From the NCBI GenBank assembly GCA_014896355.1, contig JADBKO010000008.1, positions 1-55,989 of the forward strand: a stretch of 55,989 bases of DNA, written 5' to 3'. Source of the DNA: Bacillota bacterium. Lineage in GTDB: Bacteria > Bacillota > UBA5301 > Bu52. The position numbers and the translations under genes are program-made. Of this stretch, positions 1-9,600 are shown one piece after another; the first letter of the stretch is position 1; every line of letters starts with the position of its first letter. The notes under the pieces were generated by a model. That model made no database searches. It worked only from the letters and a program-made list of their open reading frames with translations, and was not told where the DNA came from.

Positions 1-10
1 TCCAGACGTC

Positions 11-655
11 CTAGCTGATCAACGCAGCCACGATGCCCACCAGGAAGATTCCGTCAAAAACTCCGGCTCCGCCAATGCTGATGGCCTGGGCCGGGAACCT
101 TTGCAGCTGCACCAGGTGAAGAAGGTCGGCGCCGATCAGCGTTCCGTACACGCCGCTGATATACGCCACCCGCGGCTCATAGCCGGGAGGGGCCAGCAGC
201 AGGGCGACCAGGGCTGCCAGCAGAGGCGGCAAGAACGCCGGCATGCCGATGCCGCGACCGGGGATGATGCGGGCCAGGCGGTAGCAAACCAGCGCCACCA
301 GGGCAGTGGCCAGCAAGGCGGGCCCCGGCGGGGTGTGAAGCAGCAGATACGCGGCGAAAAGGCCGGGGATGACGGCGCCCCCCACATTGATGTAGAGCAC
401 CTGCTCCTGGAGGCGGGGAGGCTCATAGAATACAAAGGGAAACGGGCTCCAGGACCTTTCCGGCAGCCACACGCGCCGGCGGGAGAGCGGGAGGTTGAGG
501 GCGCTGCCCACCAAGGAGAGAAGAACCAGGGCGAAGGCTCCGCCGGGAGTCAGGCCGAGCTTGGCGAAGGAGAGGGTGACCAGGTTTGTGAAGAACATCG
601 CCCCGAACAGCGGCAGCATCAGGAACAGAAAGACCAGGATGGGAAGATAAGGCAT
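11..655 (-). CDS. DUF1614 family multi-pass membrane protein
   Basis: A 214-aa integral membrane protein of unknown function. Hydrophobic segments cover most of the chain, with a polar stretch near residues 58-80. Three glycine-rich blocks recall the DUF1614 family: INVGGAVIPG (about 90-99), GTLIGADLLHL (about 170-180) and SIGGAGVFDGIFLVGI (about 192-207). Length matches the family. The gene is complete and points left, divergent from the MFS gene, with 131 bp between starts. A weak AGGCGG lies upstream of the ATG. Family identity comes from remembered motifs and no function can be inferred. Confidence 0.8.
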   Translation of the reverse strand: MPYLPILVFLFLMLPLFGAMFFTNLVTLSFAKLGLTPGGAFALVLLSLVGSALNLPLSRRRVWLPERSWSPFPFVFYEPPRLQEQVLYINVGGAVIPGLFAAYLLLHTPPGPALLATALVALVCYRLARIIPGRGIGMPAFLPPLLAALVALLLAPPGYEPRVAYISGVYGTLIGADLLHLVQLQRFPAQAISIGGAGVFDGIFLVGIVAALIS

Positions 656-786
656 GGCTAAACCGCCTTTCGATTGGGCCCCATGGACGGGGAAACGGTC
701 TTCGGGAGACGGGTACCGCCCTGATTATACACGATGGAACCGGCCAGCAGGAGCGGATCGGCCCGGGCGAGAAGTACGCAGGCAGG

Positions 787-2121
787 ATGGGAGACATGAA
801 TATAAAAAACGCTGGCCGGCTGGCGGCTGCCGCCGCCGAGTATTGGGGTATTTTGCGCTCATTGCAGCGCAACGCCAAGCTGTATCTGGTGTACACGGCC
901 TTCAACAGCATCGGCTTCAGCATCTTTTCCCTGGTGTTCAACCTCTATGTGCACAGCCTGGGCTTCGGGGCGGATTTCATCGGGCTGCTCAATGCCCTTC
1001 CGTCCATCGCCGTGCTGCTGTTGGGGCTGCCCGTGGGCATGATGGCGGATCGCCTGGGATACCGGCCCTTTCTGCTGGCGGGGGCCGTGGTGAATATCGT
1101 GTCTTCCTTGGGATTGGCCCTGTCCGGCGGGCGGGAGGCTCTCATGGCCTTCAGCTTCCTGAGTGGCTTGGCTGGAGTCCTCTCCTGGGTCATCGGGGCG
1201 CCCATGATGATGGCCTACAGCACCGAAAAAGACCGCGTGCACCTGTTCTCCATCAACTTCGCTTTGATGATGGGCGCCGGTTTTCTGGGCAGCCTGGTGG
1301 CCGGCTGGCTCCCGGAGGGATACGCCCGCTGGGCCTCCGTGGGGGATACCAGCACCGCTGCGTTACGGGCGGCACTCCTGGCCATGGTGGCCAGCAACGT
1401 GGCGGCCTTTTTACCCACGCTATTCATCCGGGACACCCGGCGCCTGGATGATTCCGAGCGGCCGAGCGGATCCTGGCTCTCCAGCCTACCCCGGGAACGC
1501 GCGGACCGGAAGCTGTTTCTGCAGCTTCTGCTGCCCCAGGCCATCATCGGTTTCGGCGCCGGGGCCATGGTGGTGTTTTTCCAATTGTTTTTCAACCTCA
1601 CTTTTCACCTGTCGACCGGCGCCATCGGTGTGCTTTTTGCGTTCAGTTCGGTGGTGACGGCTCTGGCGGCCGTGGTGGCCCCGGTGCTGAGCCAGCGTTG
1701 GGGGAAGGTCCAGACGGTGGTATGGACCCAGGCGGCCTCGCTGCCGTTTCTGCTCATTCTGGCTTTCTCGCGTAACCTCGGCCTGGTGGTGGCCGCCTAT
1801 TATGTCCGTTCCGCCCTCATGAACATGTCCGGGCCCGTGTCTATGGCGTTTTCCATGGAAAAGGTGAAGCCGTCCCAACGGGCCACCCTGACCAGCCTGC
1901 AGTCCATGTTGGGCAGCCTGGGGCGGGGCGGGCTGGGCCCGCTGGCCAGCGGCTTTCTGCAGGAGCAGTCCGGCTTCGGCCTGGCCTTCAGCCTGACCTT
2001 CGCCAGTTATCTGGTGGCCACGGTGCTGTTCGGATGGTTTTTCTGGGAGGACGGCGCCTCCGGGCCCCGTGGGAGCGGCGCTGTGCGGGCCCCTGGTGGC
2101 CGCCGGCGTTTGCTGGTATGA
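787..2121 (+). CDS. Major facilitator superfamily (MFS) transporter
   Basis: A 444-aa transporter with about 12 hydrophobic spans and a longer charged loop in the middle (about residues 210-240). The cytoplasmic motif between helices 2 and 3 is visible as GMMADRLGYRPFLL, the MFS signature. The substrate cannot be told from sequence; proton-coupled export is the usual role of such proteins. Two in-frame ATGs (787 and 796) are possible starts and neither has an ideal ribosome site. The C-terminus is short and basic. The next gene starts 129 bp downstream on the same strand. Confidence 0.85.
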   Translation: MGDMNIKNAGRLAAAAAEYWGILRSLQRNAKLYLVYTAFNSIGFSIFSLVFNLYVHSLGFGADFIGLLNALPSIAVLLLGLPVGMMADRLGYRPFLLAGAVVNIVSSLGLALSGGREALMAFSFLSGLAGVLSWVIGAPMMMAYSTEKDRVHLFSINFALMMGAGFLGSLVAGWLPEGYARWASVGDTSTAALRAALLAMVASNVAAFLPTLFIRDTRRLDDSERPSGSWLSSLPRERADRKLFLQLLLPQAIIGFGAGAMVVFFQLFFNLTFHLSTGAIGVLFAFSSVVTALAAVVAPVLSQRWGKVQTVVWTQAASLPFLLILAFSRNLGLVVAAYYVRSALMNMSGPVSMAFSMEKVKPSQRATLTSLQSMLGSLGRGGLGPLASGFLQEQSGFGLAFSLTFASYLVATVLFGWFFWEDGASGPRGSGAVRAPGGRRRLLV

Positions 2122-2249
2122 TAAAAAGATCCACGGGCCCCGGCGGCCTGGGGCCCCGGCCTGGCTCTGCCGTGCCTGAGCCCAGGCTGTCCCGCAGCGG
2201 AGCCAAAGTCCCCGCAGCCAAAGTTCCCTTGTGTAAGGAGCCATTACAT

Positions 2250-3407
2250 ATGGCGGGCTGGATGCAAATCCTGGTTTCGGCCGCCGCCGGCCTTTTTGTC
2301 CTGGCGGTGCTCCTGGCCGCTGCCACGGCCTGGGTTCAGGAGCGCCGCTACCGCCGGGACCGCCAGCAGAATGCCGGCTGGATCGCCCCGGCGCCCCGTT
2401 CTGCTCCCGGTGCCCCGGACTCCGTCGCCACTCCCGCCGGCGCGCCGCCCGCCGGCAACCCGGTCCGGCGAGCCCGGCGCCCTTTGGTGGCCGTGAATCC
2501 GTATGAGGGGGAGGGGCATTATGTGCCTGTGCAGCTGCATGCCCATACGACCCGCTCCCGCGACGGCGCCGTGGAGCCCGAAGCGGTGGCCGCCCAATAC
2601 GCTGCGGCGGGATTCGCCGCCCTGGCCCTGACGGATCATGACCAGGTCACCCTTCTGCCGCCCGGCCAGGTCCCTGCGGGGCTGACCCTCATCCCAGGCG
2701 AAGAAGATACGGTCATCGAGCCGGTCTGGCCCTTGGGCCGCCATATGGTCCGCCTGTTCGTGGCAGCTCCCAACCGTCCCGCTTCGCCCCAGGGACGCAT
2801 CGATCAGACGTGCACCGCCGGGGGCTTGGCCTGCATGGCCCATCCCCATTGGCCCGGCGGGCTGGGCAGCGGCCGTTGGCTTTATCCGGAGCTCTCGGCG
2901 CTGCGTGGATACCATCTCATGGAGATCCACTCCCGGTTCTCCATCACCGACGAGGATGTGGCGCTCTGGCACAGACTGCTGGCGACCCGTGGCCCGGAGA
3001 ACCCTTTGTGGTGCGTGGCCAGTGACGACTTCCACCGCCCCGACCATCTGGGGTGGGGCTGGATCATGGTGAAGACCGGAGCCTCCGGCCAGCCGCCCAG
3101 CCTGGAGGTCCTGAAACGCGCCCTGCGCTCCGGCGCCTTTTATGCCACTTCCGGGCCACTGGTCCGCTTCGGGCTGGAAGGACTCCGGGTGGAAGCGGAG
3201 GCGGCTGCGGGCCAGGCGTCCCGGGGAATGGTGTTCCGTTTCCTGGATGCCGCAGGCCAGGTGCGCAAGAGCGCCCACGGCGGCGGTGCCCTGGAATTGG
3301 AGGGCGACGAGGGATTCGTGCGCGTGGAGGCCGAAGACACCCGCACTGGCCGCCGGGCCTGGTCGCAGCCCTTCTGGGTGCGTATGGCGCGTAGCCGCCA
3401 TGCATGA
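2250..3407 (+). CDS. Membrane-anchored PHP-domain metal-dependent phosphoesterase
   Basis: 385 aa. Start ATG 2250 is chosen because AAGGAG lies at 2235-2240. The open frame continues upstream, but that part overlaps the MFS gene end and is not protein-like. Residues 5-25 form a single hydrophobic anchor, followed by a basic patch and a Pro/Ala-rich linker to about 75. The PHP domain follows: HAHTTRSRDG with two metal-binding His, ALTDHD, PGEE, AHPH, EIHS and a terminal SDDFH. Such domains hydrolyse phosphoesters using two or three metal ions. The substrate is unknown. The domain probably sits outside the membrane given the N-terminal anchor, but topology is inferred. Confidence 0.8.
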   Translation: MAGWMQILVSAAAGLFVLAVLLAAATAWVQERRYRRDRQQNAGWIAPAPRSAPGAPDSVATPAGAPPAGNPVRRARRPLVAVNPYEGEGHYVPVQLHAHTTRSRDGAVEPEAVAAQYAAAGFAALALTDHDQVTLLPPGQVPAGLTLIPGEEDTVIEPVWPLGRHMVRLFVAAPNRPASPQGRIDQTCTAGGLACMAHPHWPGGLGSGRWLYPELSALRGYHLMEIHSRFSITDEDVALWHRLLATRGPENPLWCVASDDFHRPDHLGWGWIMVKTGASGQPPSLEVLKRALRSGAFYATSGPLVRFGLEGLRVEAEAAAGQASRGMVFRFLDAAGQVRKSAHGGGALELEGDEGFVRVEAEDTRTGRRAWSQPFWVRMARSRHA

Positions 3408-3617
3408 GGCCGGAGCCGCCGGGAGAACCTGGAAAGGGTGGACGCCCTCCGTTCCTGCCGCCGTTATCCCTGCCTCGTGAGGGCCCAGGTGCCGGCCCGG
3501 AAGCGGGAACCTGGGGATGATTTGGAAGGAATGGAGGGATCCGCCGGCGAATTGCTGATTTTAGGCCTGTTCTCGGCCTGATTTCTCAGCTTCCAACACA
3601 AGAAGGAGTCCAGTGCC
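3408..3617. other. Intergenic region before manC
   Basis: 210 bp with no convincing open frame. An AAGGAG ribosome site at 3603-3608 serves the GTG start of manC. A short direct repeat (aggcctg / cggcctg) lies around 3563-3581. I saw no good promoter or terminator. Confidence 0.5.
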
Positions 3618-4748
3618 GTGCGAGTTGCTGCAGTCATCATGGCCGGAGGCAAAGGCGAGCGTCTGTGGCCCAAAAGCCGCCGCAGCCTCCCTAAGCAGCT
3701 TCTGAATTTCTCCGGGCCTGGCAGCCTCATTCAGCAGACTGCCGCCCGGATCGCACCTCTGGTTCCGCCGGAATTGACGTTCGTGATCACAGGTTCGGAA
3801 TACGCTGAAGCCAGCGCCCGGCAATTGCCCGGGCTGCCGCCGGAGAACATCCTGGTGGAGCCCATGGGCAGGAACACTGCTCCCTGCGTGGGGCTGGCCA
3901 GCGTGGTTCTGGAGCACCGTTACCCAGGGGAGGACCTGGTGATGGTGGTGCTGCCGGCGGACCACGTGATCCGCAATGATGTTTCGTTCCGGGAGGTCCT
4001 GGCTGCCGCCATTTCGTGGGCCCAGGCAGGACCGTATCTGGTGACCCTGGGCCTGTGGCCCACGCGCCCGGAAACCGGCTACGGGTACATCCGCATGGGC
4101 GAAGTGCTTCCGCCGCGTCCCAGCGAACCGGGGCAGCTGGAGGCACCGTTGGAGCGGGTCCGCACCGACGGCCGCGCCGCTTACCGGGTCGAGGCCTTTA
4201 TCGAGAAACCCAACCGGATCGTGGCTCAACGCTTGCTGGCGGATGGGCGCCACCTGTGGAACAGCGGAATGTTCGTATGGCGGCTCAGCGTCATTCGGGA
4301 AGAAATCGCCCACCACTTGCCGGAGCTGGACCAGTCCCTGCGGCGCATAGCCCGGGCCTGGCCCACCCTGCAGCGCCAGCAGGTTTTGCGGCAGGAGTAT
4401 GACCGCATGCCCTCCGTCTCCATCGACTACGGCATCATGGAGAAAGCCGAGCGGATCATCGTCATCCCGGGAGACTTCGGCTGGGACGATGCCGGCAGCT
4501 GGACGGCTCTGGAGCGGTTGTTTGCCGCCGACGATGCGGGCAACGTGGTGCAGGGCAAGCACGTGGGCCTGGATACGGAGGATTGCATCATTTACAGCGA
4601 GGACAAACTGGTGGCCACCATCGGCCTCAGCGGTTTGGTTGTGGTCCAGGCCGGCGATGCCCTGTTGGTTTGTCCCAAAGAGCGGGCCCAGGATGTCAAG
4701 CAGCTGTTGCAGCGCCTCAAGGAGGAAGGGCGGGAGAGTTATCTATGA
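3618..4748 (+). CDS. manC: Mannose-1-phosphate guanylyltransferase
   Basis: 376 aa. It makes GDP-mannose from mannose-1-phosphate and GTP for glycan or exopolysaccharide synthesis. The nucleotide-binding signature is at the N-terminus: VIMAGGKGERLWPKSR followed by PKQLL. Other family blocks are EPMGRNTAPC, LPADHVI, TGYGYI, FIEKP, NSGMFVW and the FGWDDAGSW segment near 290. The length fits the single-domain GMP type without the C-terminal isomerase domain of bifunctional ManC/AlgA. The start is GTG with AAGGAG 10 bases upstream. Its stop overlaps the start of manB in ATGA, so the two are translationally coupled and presumably act in sequence. Confidence 0.9.
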   Translation: MRVAAVIMAGGKGERLWPKSRRSLPKQLLNFSGPGSLIQQTAARIAPLVPPELTFVITGSEYAEASARQLPGLPPENILVEPMGRNTAPCVGLASVVLEHRYPGEDLVMVVLPADHVIRNDVSFREVLAAAISWAQAGPYLVTLGLWPTRPETGYGYIRMGEVLPPRPSEPGQLEAPLERVRTDGRAAYRVEAFIEKPNRIVAQRLLADGRHLWNSGMFVWRLSVIREEIAHHLPELDQSLRRIARAWPTLQRQQVLRQEYDRMPSVSIDYGIMEKAERIIVIPGDFGWDDAGSWTALERLFAADDAGNVVQGKHVGLDTEDCIIYSEDKLVATIGLSGLVVVQAGDALLVCPKERAQDVKQLLQRLKEEGRESYL

Positions 4749-6259
4749 GCACAGAGCATTCCATCAACCCGGAAATCTTTCGGGAATACGACATCCGCGG
4801 CTTGGCGGGGCAGGACCTCACTCCGGCGGTGGCGGAGCAGCTGGGCCGGGCGTACGCGGAGGTCCTGAGCCAGTGGGAGAAGACCTACGGAACCGGCCGC
4901 GTGGATGTGGCGCCGGCCGGAGGGGCCTGGGCTGCGGTAGACCCCCAGGGGGAGCCTTCGCCGGTGCTGGTGGGCCGCGACAACCGCCTTAGCTCGCCGG
5001 ATCTGGCCCAGGGCCTCATGGCCGGGCTGCGGGCTGCAGGCCGCCCTGTGGTGGATTTGGGCACCGTGACTACGCCCATGTTTTATTACGCCCGGGTCCG
5101 TTACCGGATCAACGGCGGGATCATGGTGACGGCCAGCCACAATCCGCCGCAGTACAACGGGTTCAAGATGGCCCTCGGCCCCGGCACTCTTTATGGGGAT
5201 GAGATTCAGCACCTGGGCCGCGTCGCGGAGCGGATCGCCGCTGAGCCTTCGGATGGCGCCGCGCTCCGGGATTCCGGGGCTGCCCGGGGCGGGGTGGGCC
5301 TGCCGGAAGTGCGGCGCGAAGATGTCTGGCCTGCCTATCTGGAGAACCTGACCCAGCGCATCCAGCTGGGACCGCGCCGCCTGCGGGTGGTGGTGGACTG
5401 CGGAAACGGCACGGCCAGCCCGTATGCGGTGCCTTTCCTCGAATCCCTCGGCTGCCACGTGATCCCGCTGTACTGCCAGCCGGACGGGCGTTTTCCCAAT
5501 CACCAGCCGGATCCGGTGCAGCGGGAGAATGTCCAGGACCTCATCCGGGAGGTGCAGAAAAACCGCGCGGATGTGGGCATTGCCTTTGACGGCGACGCGG
5601 ACCGCATCGGCGTGGTGGATGACCAGGGGGAAATCCTGTGGGGAGACCGCCTCATGGTGCTGTACTGGCGGGAGATCCTGCCCCGGCATCCCGGGGCCAC
5701 GGCCATCATCGAGGTGAAATGTTCCCAGGCCCTGGTGGAGGAAGTGGAACGCCTGGGCGGAAGGCCCCTCTTTTATCGCACGGGCCATTCGCTCATCAAG
5801 GCCAAGATGCGGGAGATCGGCGCCGTGTTCACGGGCGAGATGTCCGGGCACATGTTTTTCGCGGATGAATACTTCGGCTTCGATGATGCCTTTTATGCCG
5901 CCGGGCGGCTCTTGCGGATTCTTTCCCAGGAGGAGCGGCCGTTGTCGCAGCTTTTGGCCCACGTGCCGCGTTACTACAGCACCGCCGAGACCCGGGTGTC
6001 CTGCACGGAAAAGGATAAATTCCGCGTGGTGCAGGAGATCACTGAGCATTTCCGGGCGGAGTATCCCGTCATCGATGTGGACGGTGTGCGGGTGCTCTTC
6101 CCGGACGGATGGGCCCTGGCACGAGCCTCCAACACGCAACCGGTCATTGTGGCCCGCTGCGAGGCCAAGACCCGGGAGGGGCTGAAGCGGATCAGCGAGG
6201 AAATGAAGCGCCAGCTGCTGGCCCATCCGGAAGTGAAGCCCTTTGATTGGGAATATTGA
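4745..6259 (+). CDS. manB: Phosphomannomutase/phosphoglucomutase
   Basis: 504 aa of the alpha-D-phosphohexomutase superfamily, converting hexose-6-phosphate to hexose-1-phosphate. Visible motifs in order: FREYDIRG at the start, the phosphoserine loop TASHNPPQYNGFK near 131-143, the metal-binding DGDADRIG near 282, the sugar-binding GEMSGH near 364, and the phosphate-binding loop near RASNTQP in domain 4. The ATG overlaps the manC stop by 4 bp. It is slightly longer than the usual 450-460 aa, with an extra loop near residues 40-60 that is rich in Ala/Gly. With manC it supplies GDP-mannose. Glucose use cannot be excluded. Confidence 0.9.
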   Translation: MSTEHSINPEIFREYDIRGLAGQDLTPAVAEQLGRAYAEVLSQWEKTYGTGRVDVAPAGGAWAAVDPQGEPSPVLVGRDNRLSSPDLAQGLMAGLRAAGRPVVDLGTVTTPMFYYARVRYRINGGIMVTASHNPPQYNGFKMALGPGTLYGDEIQHLGRVAERIAAEPSDGAALRDSGAARGGVGLPEVRREDVWPAYLENLTQRIQLGPRRLRVVVDCGNGTASPYAVPFLESLGCHVIPLYCQPDGRFPNHQPDPVQRENVQDLIREVQKNRADVGIAFDGDADRIGVVDDQGEILWGDRLMVLYWREILPRHPGATAIIEVKCSQALVEEVERLGGRPLFYRTGHSLIKAKMREIGAVFTGEMSGHMFFADEYFGFDDAFYAAGRLLRILSQEERPLSQLLAHVPRYYSTAETRVSCTEKDKFRVVQEITEHFRAEYPVIDVDGVRVLFPDGWALARASNTQPVIVARCEAKTREGLKRISEEMKRQLLAHPEVKPFDWEY

Positions 6260-7175
6260 AGCGCCCGGCGGCGGGGGCTGCGCAGCGAATTCGCCGGCAC
6301 GGCGTGAACAACGGGAGCGCCGGCGGCCGGCTCCGGGAAGCTGGCCCACCCTGCCCAGGCCCTGGGCACGCAAGCTGTGGCGGGCCATTATCGAGTTCGG
6401 GCTGATCAAGCCCGGAGACCGGGTGCTGGTGGGCCTTTCCGGGGGCAAGGACAGCACGTTCTTGTTGTTCGCCCTGGCGGCCATACGGCGCTACAGCGCG
6501 TTCACCTGGGATCTGGGGGCTGCCACCCTGGAGCCGGGTTTTGCTGAGCCCTTGCCGGAGGAGCCCCTGGCAGCCTTTTGCCGCAGCCTGGGGGTGCCTT
6601 TTTACTACGAGAAGGCCCACATCGGGCAAGTCCTCCTGGCCGCGCCGGCGGCTACGCGTTCCGGCGGCGAAAATGCTTGCGCCCTCTGCGCCCACCTGCG
6701 CCGCGGGGCTCTGAGCCGCCTGGCCGTAGCCCACGGCTACAATCGTCTGGCGCTGGCGCACCACCGGGACGATGCCATCGAGACCTTGCTCCTGAGCCTG
6801 TTTTATTCTGGCCTGATCAAGACTTTTCTGCCCCTGACCCCCCATGAGCGCAGCGGTATTACGGTCATCCGGCCCCTGGTGTATTTCACGGAAGCGGAGA
6901 TCAAAGGCGCCGTGAAACTCACCGGCTTCACGCCCATCGCCAGTCCCTGCCCGTTCAACGGCCGCACCCAACGCCAACGCGTAAAAGAGCTGTGGCACCA
7001 GCTGGTGCGTGAGAACCGCTCCGTGTATACGAACCTTTTCGCCGCCCTGCGCCGCGATGCGGTGCAGGAGCTGTGGCCTCCGGAACCGAGCCGCCGCCAG
7101 CTGCGCGAGCTGCACCGGCAGCTGTTCCAGGGGGACGGCGGACCCCCCGGCTCCGGCCCCGAACCGGCGGAATAG
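6243..7175 (+). CDS. TtcA-family PP-loop ATPase (probable tRNA thiolation enzyme)
   Basis: 310 aa counted from a TTG that overlaps the end of manB by 17 bp. I see no in-frame ATG or GTG before the conserved region. The PP-loop is VLVGLSGGKDS (about residues 60-70). A CALC pair (about 144-147), LAHHRDDAIETLLLSLF and SPCPFNGRTQR (near 235) match the TtcA-like family, which activates tRNA with ATP and inserts sulfur, often with an Fe-S cluster bound by three Cys. Those three Cys are all present. The first 35 residues are Arg/Pro/Gly-rich and probably not part of the fold. The precise tRNA target is not determined. Confidence 0.75.
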   Translation: MIGNIEAPGGGGCAANSPARREQRERRRPAPGSWPTLPRPWARKLWRAIIEFGLIKPGDRVLVGLSGGKDSTFLLFALAAIRRYSAFTWDLGAATLEPGFAEPLPEEPLAAFCRSLGVPFYYEKAHIGQVLLAAPAATRSGGENACALCAHLRRGALSRLAVAHGYNRLALAHHRDDAIETLLLSLFYSGLIKTFLPLTPHERSGITVIRPLVYFTEAEIKGAVKLTGFTPIASPCPFNGRTQRQRVKELWHQLVRENRSVYTNLFAALRRDAVQELWPPEPSRRQLRELHRQLFQGDGGPPGSGPEPAE

Positions 7176-7206
7176 CCAGGCGAGAGGCCTTCCGTGCAGA
7201 GGAGCC

Positions 7207-9525
7207 TCAGGGAGCCCTGTCCTTGTCCTCCCACTGGATGCGCACCTGGTCGCCCTCGTTGAGGGGCGTGGTGAAACCCGCTGGGCGGCCGTTCACCTCG
7301 ATCAACAGGGGGCCGCGGCGGTGCGGCGCCCCCTGCGCCGCCGGCCCCGCTAGGCCGCCGGCATCCATGTTCAGAACCCGGAAGATGTCGCTGAGAATGA
7401 AGGCGGGGCCAGGGAAGGTCTCCCCGTCGCCGGTGGAAGCCGGGCGGCTCAGGGTCAGGACCCGGCCGTTGACGTGGACGCGCAGAACCTGCTGCCTGGC
7501 TGGCGGTGCTGGGCTGGGTGCCGGGGGGGCAGGGGCCGGTGCAGCCGGGAGATCCACCGTCGCCGCAGGTTCTTTTTGCGCCGCCGCGGCCGGCACGGAA
7601 AACGGGTCCGCCGCAGCGGCGTCTTCCACGATCTCGACTGCGTCTCCGTCCTGCAGCGGGGTCGACAGGGTCGCCGGCTGGCCGTTGACCCGGAGGGATT
7701 TGCCGTTTTCCGGGCTGCCTTGGCCCAGCGCCTGCAGAAGCAGTCCCACGCTGGTCACAGGCACGATTTTCAAGGAACCGCCGTCCCGCACGGGATCGTC
7801 GGGGCCCAGGGGCCGGCCGTCCTGCCACACCATAGGGGGCACCTGGACCGGCTGCCCCTGAAACCGGCAGGAGAGGGGGCGCACCAGGGACCCATGCCCG
7901 GTTTGCTGCAGGCGCTGCAACAGACCCTGGCAGCTGGCTTTGGCTGGCTCGCCCGGGCGGGCGGCTGTGACTTCCAGGACATCCCCTTCCCGGACCGGGT
8001 CGTCCAGGCGGACGGGCCGTCCCTGCCTGCGGATCACCGCCGCCTCGCCCCGGCCGCCCGGCAGCATGACCAGTTGCCCGTTGACCTCCACGGTGATCCC
8101 CGGCCCAGGCCGCGGCAGAAGGGTATGTAAGGGGAACCCGGCCGCCAGCAGGGCTTGTCCCACGCTATTGCCTGCCATGGGGAGCAACTGAACCGGTTGC
8201 CCGTTGATGGTTAGGGACGTGAAACGCAGCACCCGGCCGCGCAGGCCCGCCAGAGCGATCCCCAGCGGGGTGACGGAAGCCGGGCCGTCCAGCCTGGGGC
8301 AGCCGGACAGGCGGGCTTCCCGTTCCAGATCTTGCCGTGTCCGCAAGCCAACCCGGTGGACGGGCAACTCCAGGGCCTGGGCCAGCGCCGCCGGCAGACC
8401 CGGGGTCATGCTGCCTCCTCCCACGCAGATCACGGCCTGCGGTGGCCGGCCACCATTCAAAGGCAGGATGGCCCTGGCGATGGCCTGTGCCAATTGCTCC
8501 AGAGCGGGCCGCAGGGCTTCCTGGATTTCCGCGGCAGAAAAAGTCCAGGTCTGTCCCAGCACGTCCGTGAAACTCAGCCGGCCTGCGGCCGCCACCTGCT
8601 CTTGCGGGGGCCCCTGCGGCTGCGGCGGGGCCTGCGGCCGGCGGGCGGCCAGTTGCGATCCCAGCGCGCGTTTCACCCGCTCGCCCTCGGGGAAATCCAG
8701 CACATAGCGTTGGCACAGGGCGTCGGTGATCTCGTCGCCTGCCACCGGCACCATCCCGTAGGCCGCCACGGTTCCTCCGGCGGTGATGGCGATATCCGAC
8801 GTGCCGGCACCGATGTCCACCAGGGCCAGATTGAGGCGCCGCATGGAGGCCGGAACCGCAGCGTCCAGGGCGGCGATGGGCTCCAATGTCAGCCCTGCCG
8901 CCGCCAGGCCCGCCCTGCGCAAGGACTCCAAAAGGCTGTCCACCACCCGCCGCGGCAGGAAGGTGGCGATGACCTCCACCTCCGCCTGGGTGCCCCGGTG
9001 GCCCACCAATTCCGGAACGCTCATCCCATCCAGCCGGAGGACTGCAGGCGTATAGCCCACGCAGAGCAGATGCTCCTGCGCATTCCCGCTGCCCTGCGCC
9101 AGGTTTCGCCAGGCATCCTGCAGGGCCTGCAACTCCAGGGCTTGAACCAGCGAGGCTTCCACGGGTTCCTGCAGGGACAGGGCCGCGCTCCCCAGCCCCC
9201 GGGTGGTTCGCAGCGACCTTCCGGCCACGGCCACCACCGCTTCCGTCCAAGGCCTGTGGGTCCGGCGCTCCAGTTCGTCACACACCTGGCGGACGGTCCG
9301 GGCCACCGCCGGAATGTCGTGGATCTGTCCGTCCTGCATGGACCCTGGCTCCTGCTCCCGCCATGCCCAGGCCACCAGGTTCACCGAGCCGCCCGGGGCC
9401 GGATCAGCCACGATGCCTGCCACCTTGCGGGTGCCGATATCCAGGGCCAGAATGGCCCCGTCCGACACAGAAGGCCCGCCGGCGCGGTTCCTGTCCTCCC
9501 TGCCGCCTTTGCCAGCCTTGGCCAC
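7207..9525 (-). CDS. FtsA/PilM-like actin-fold protein with repeated C-terminal VNG modules
   Basis: 772 aa, nearly twice the length of FtsA. Start GTG 9525 has GGAGG about 11 bases upstream. Residues 24-430 show the actin/Hsp70 ATPase fold: phosphate-1 ALDIGTRKVAGIV (27-39), phosphate-2 LVDIGAGTSDIAI (235-247) and adenosine loop CVGGGSMTPGL (367-377), plus an FtsA-like SHS2-type insert around 90-200. After 430 come four related units with the pattern V-N-G...L...P...GD.V.I (about 438-519, 555-587, 612-633, 684-763), separated by an Ala/Pro linker. I infer small beta-grasp-like modules. No C-terminal amphipathic membrane helix like that of FtsA is evident. It stands alone, divergent from the pst operon, with no ftsZ or pil genes nearby. 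Confidence 0.75.
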   Translation of the reverse strand: MAKAGKGGREDRNRAGGPSVSDGAILALDIGTRKVAGIVADPAPGGSVNLVAWAWREQEPGSMQDGQIHDIPAVARTVRQVCDELERRTHRPWTEAVVAVAGRSLRTTRGLGSAALSLQEPVEASLVQALELQALQDAWRNLAQGSGNAQEHLLCVGYTPAVLRLDGMSVPELVGHRGTQAEVEVIATFLPRRVVDSLLESLRRAGLAAAGLTLEPIAALDAAVPASMRRLNLALVDIGAGTSDIAITAGGTVAAYGMVPVAGDEITDALCQRYVLDFPEGERVKRALGSQLAARRPQAPPQPQGPPQEQVAAAGRLSFTDVLGQTWTFSAAEIQEALRPALEQLAQAIARAILPLNGGRPPQAVICVGGGSMTPGLPAALAQALELPVHRVGLRTRQDLEREARLSGCPRLDGPASVTPLGIALAGLRGRVLRFTSLTINGQPVQLLPMAGNSVGQALLAAGFPLHTLLPRPGPGITVEVNGQLVMLPGGRGEAAVIRRQGRPVRLDDPVREGDVLEVTAARPGEPAKASCQGLLQRLQQTGHGSLVRPLSCRFQGQPVQVPPMVWQDGRPLGPDDPVRDGGSLKIVPVTSVGLLLQALGQGSPENGKSLRVNGQPATLSTPLQDGDAVEIVEDAAAADPFSVPAAAAQKEPAATVDLPAAPAPAPPAPSPAPPARQQVLRVHVNGRVLTLSRPASTGDGETFPGPAFILSDIFRVLNMDAGGLAGPAAQGAPHRRGPLLIEVNGRPAGFTTPLNEGDQVRIQWEDKDRAP

Positions 9526-9600
9526 AGTCTTCAGGCCTCCTTTGCCCGGAATTTCGTGACGGGAAAACCCACCTCCTGCCGCGGCGGGGCGGTACTCGCT

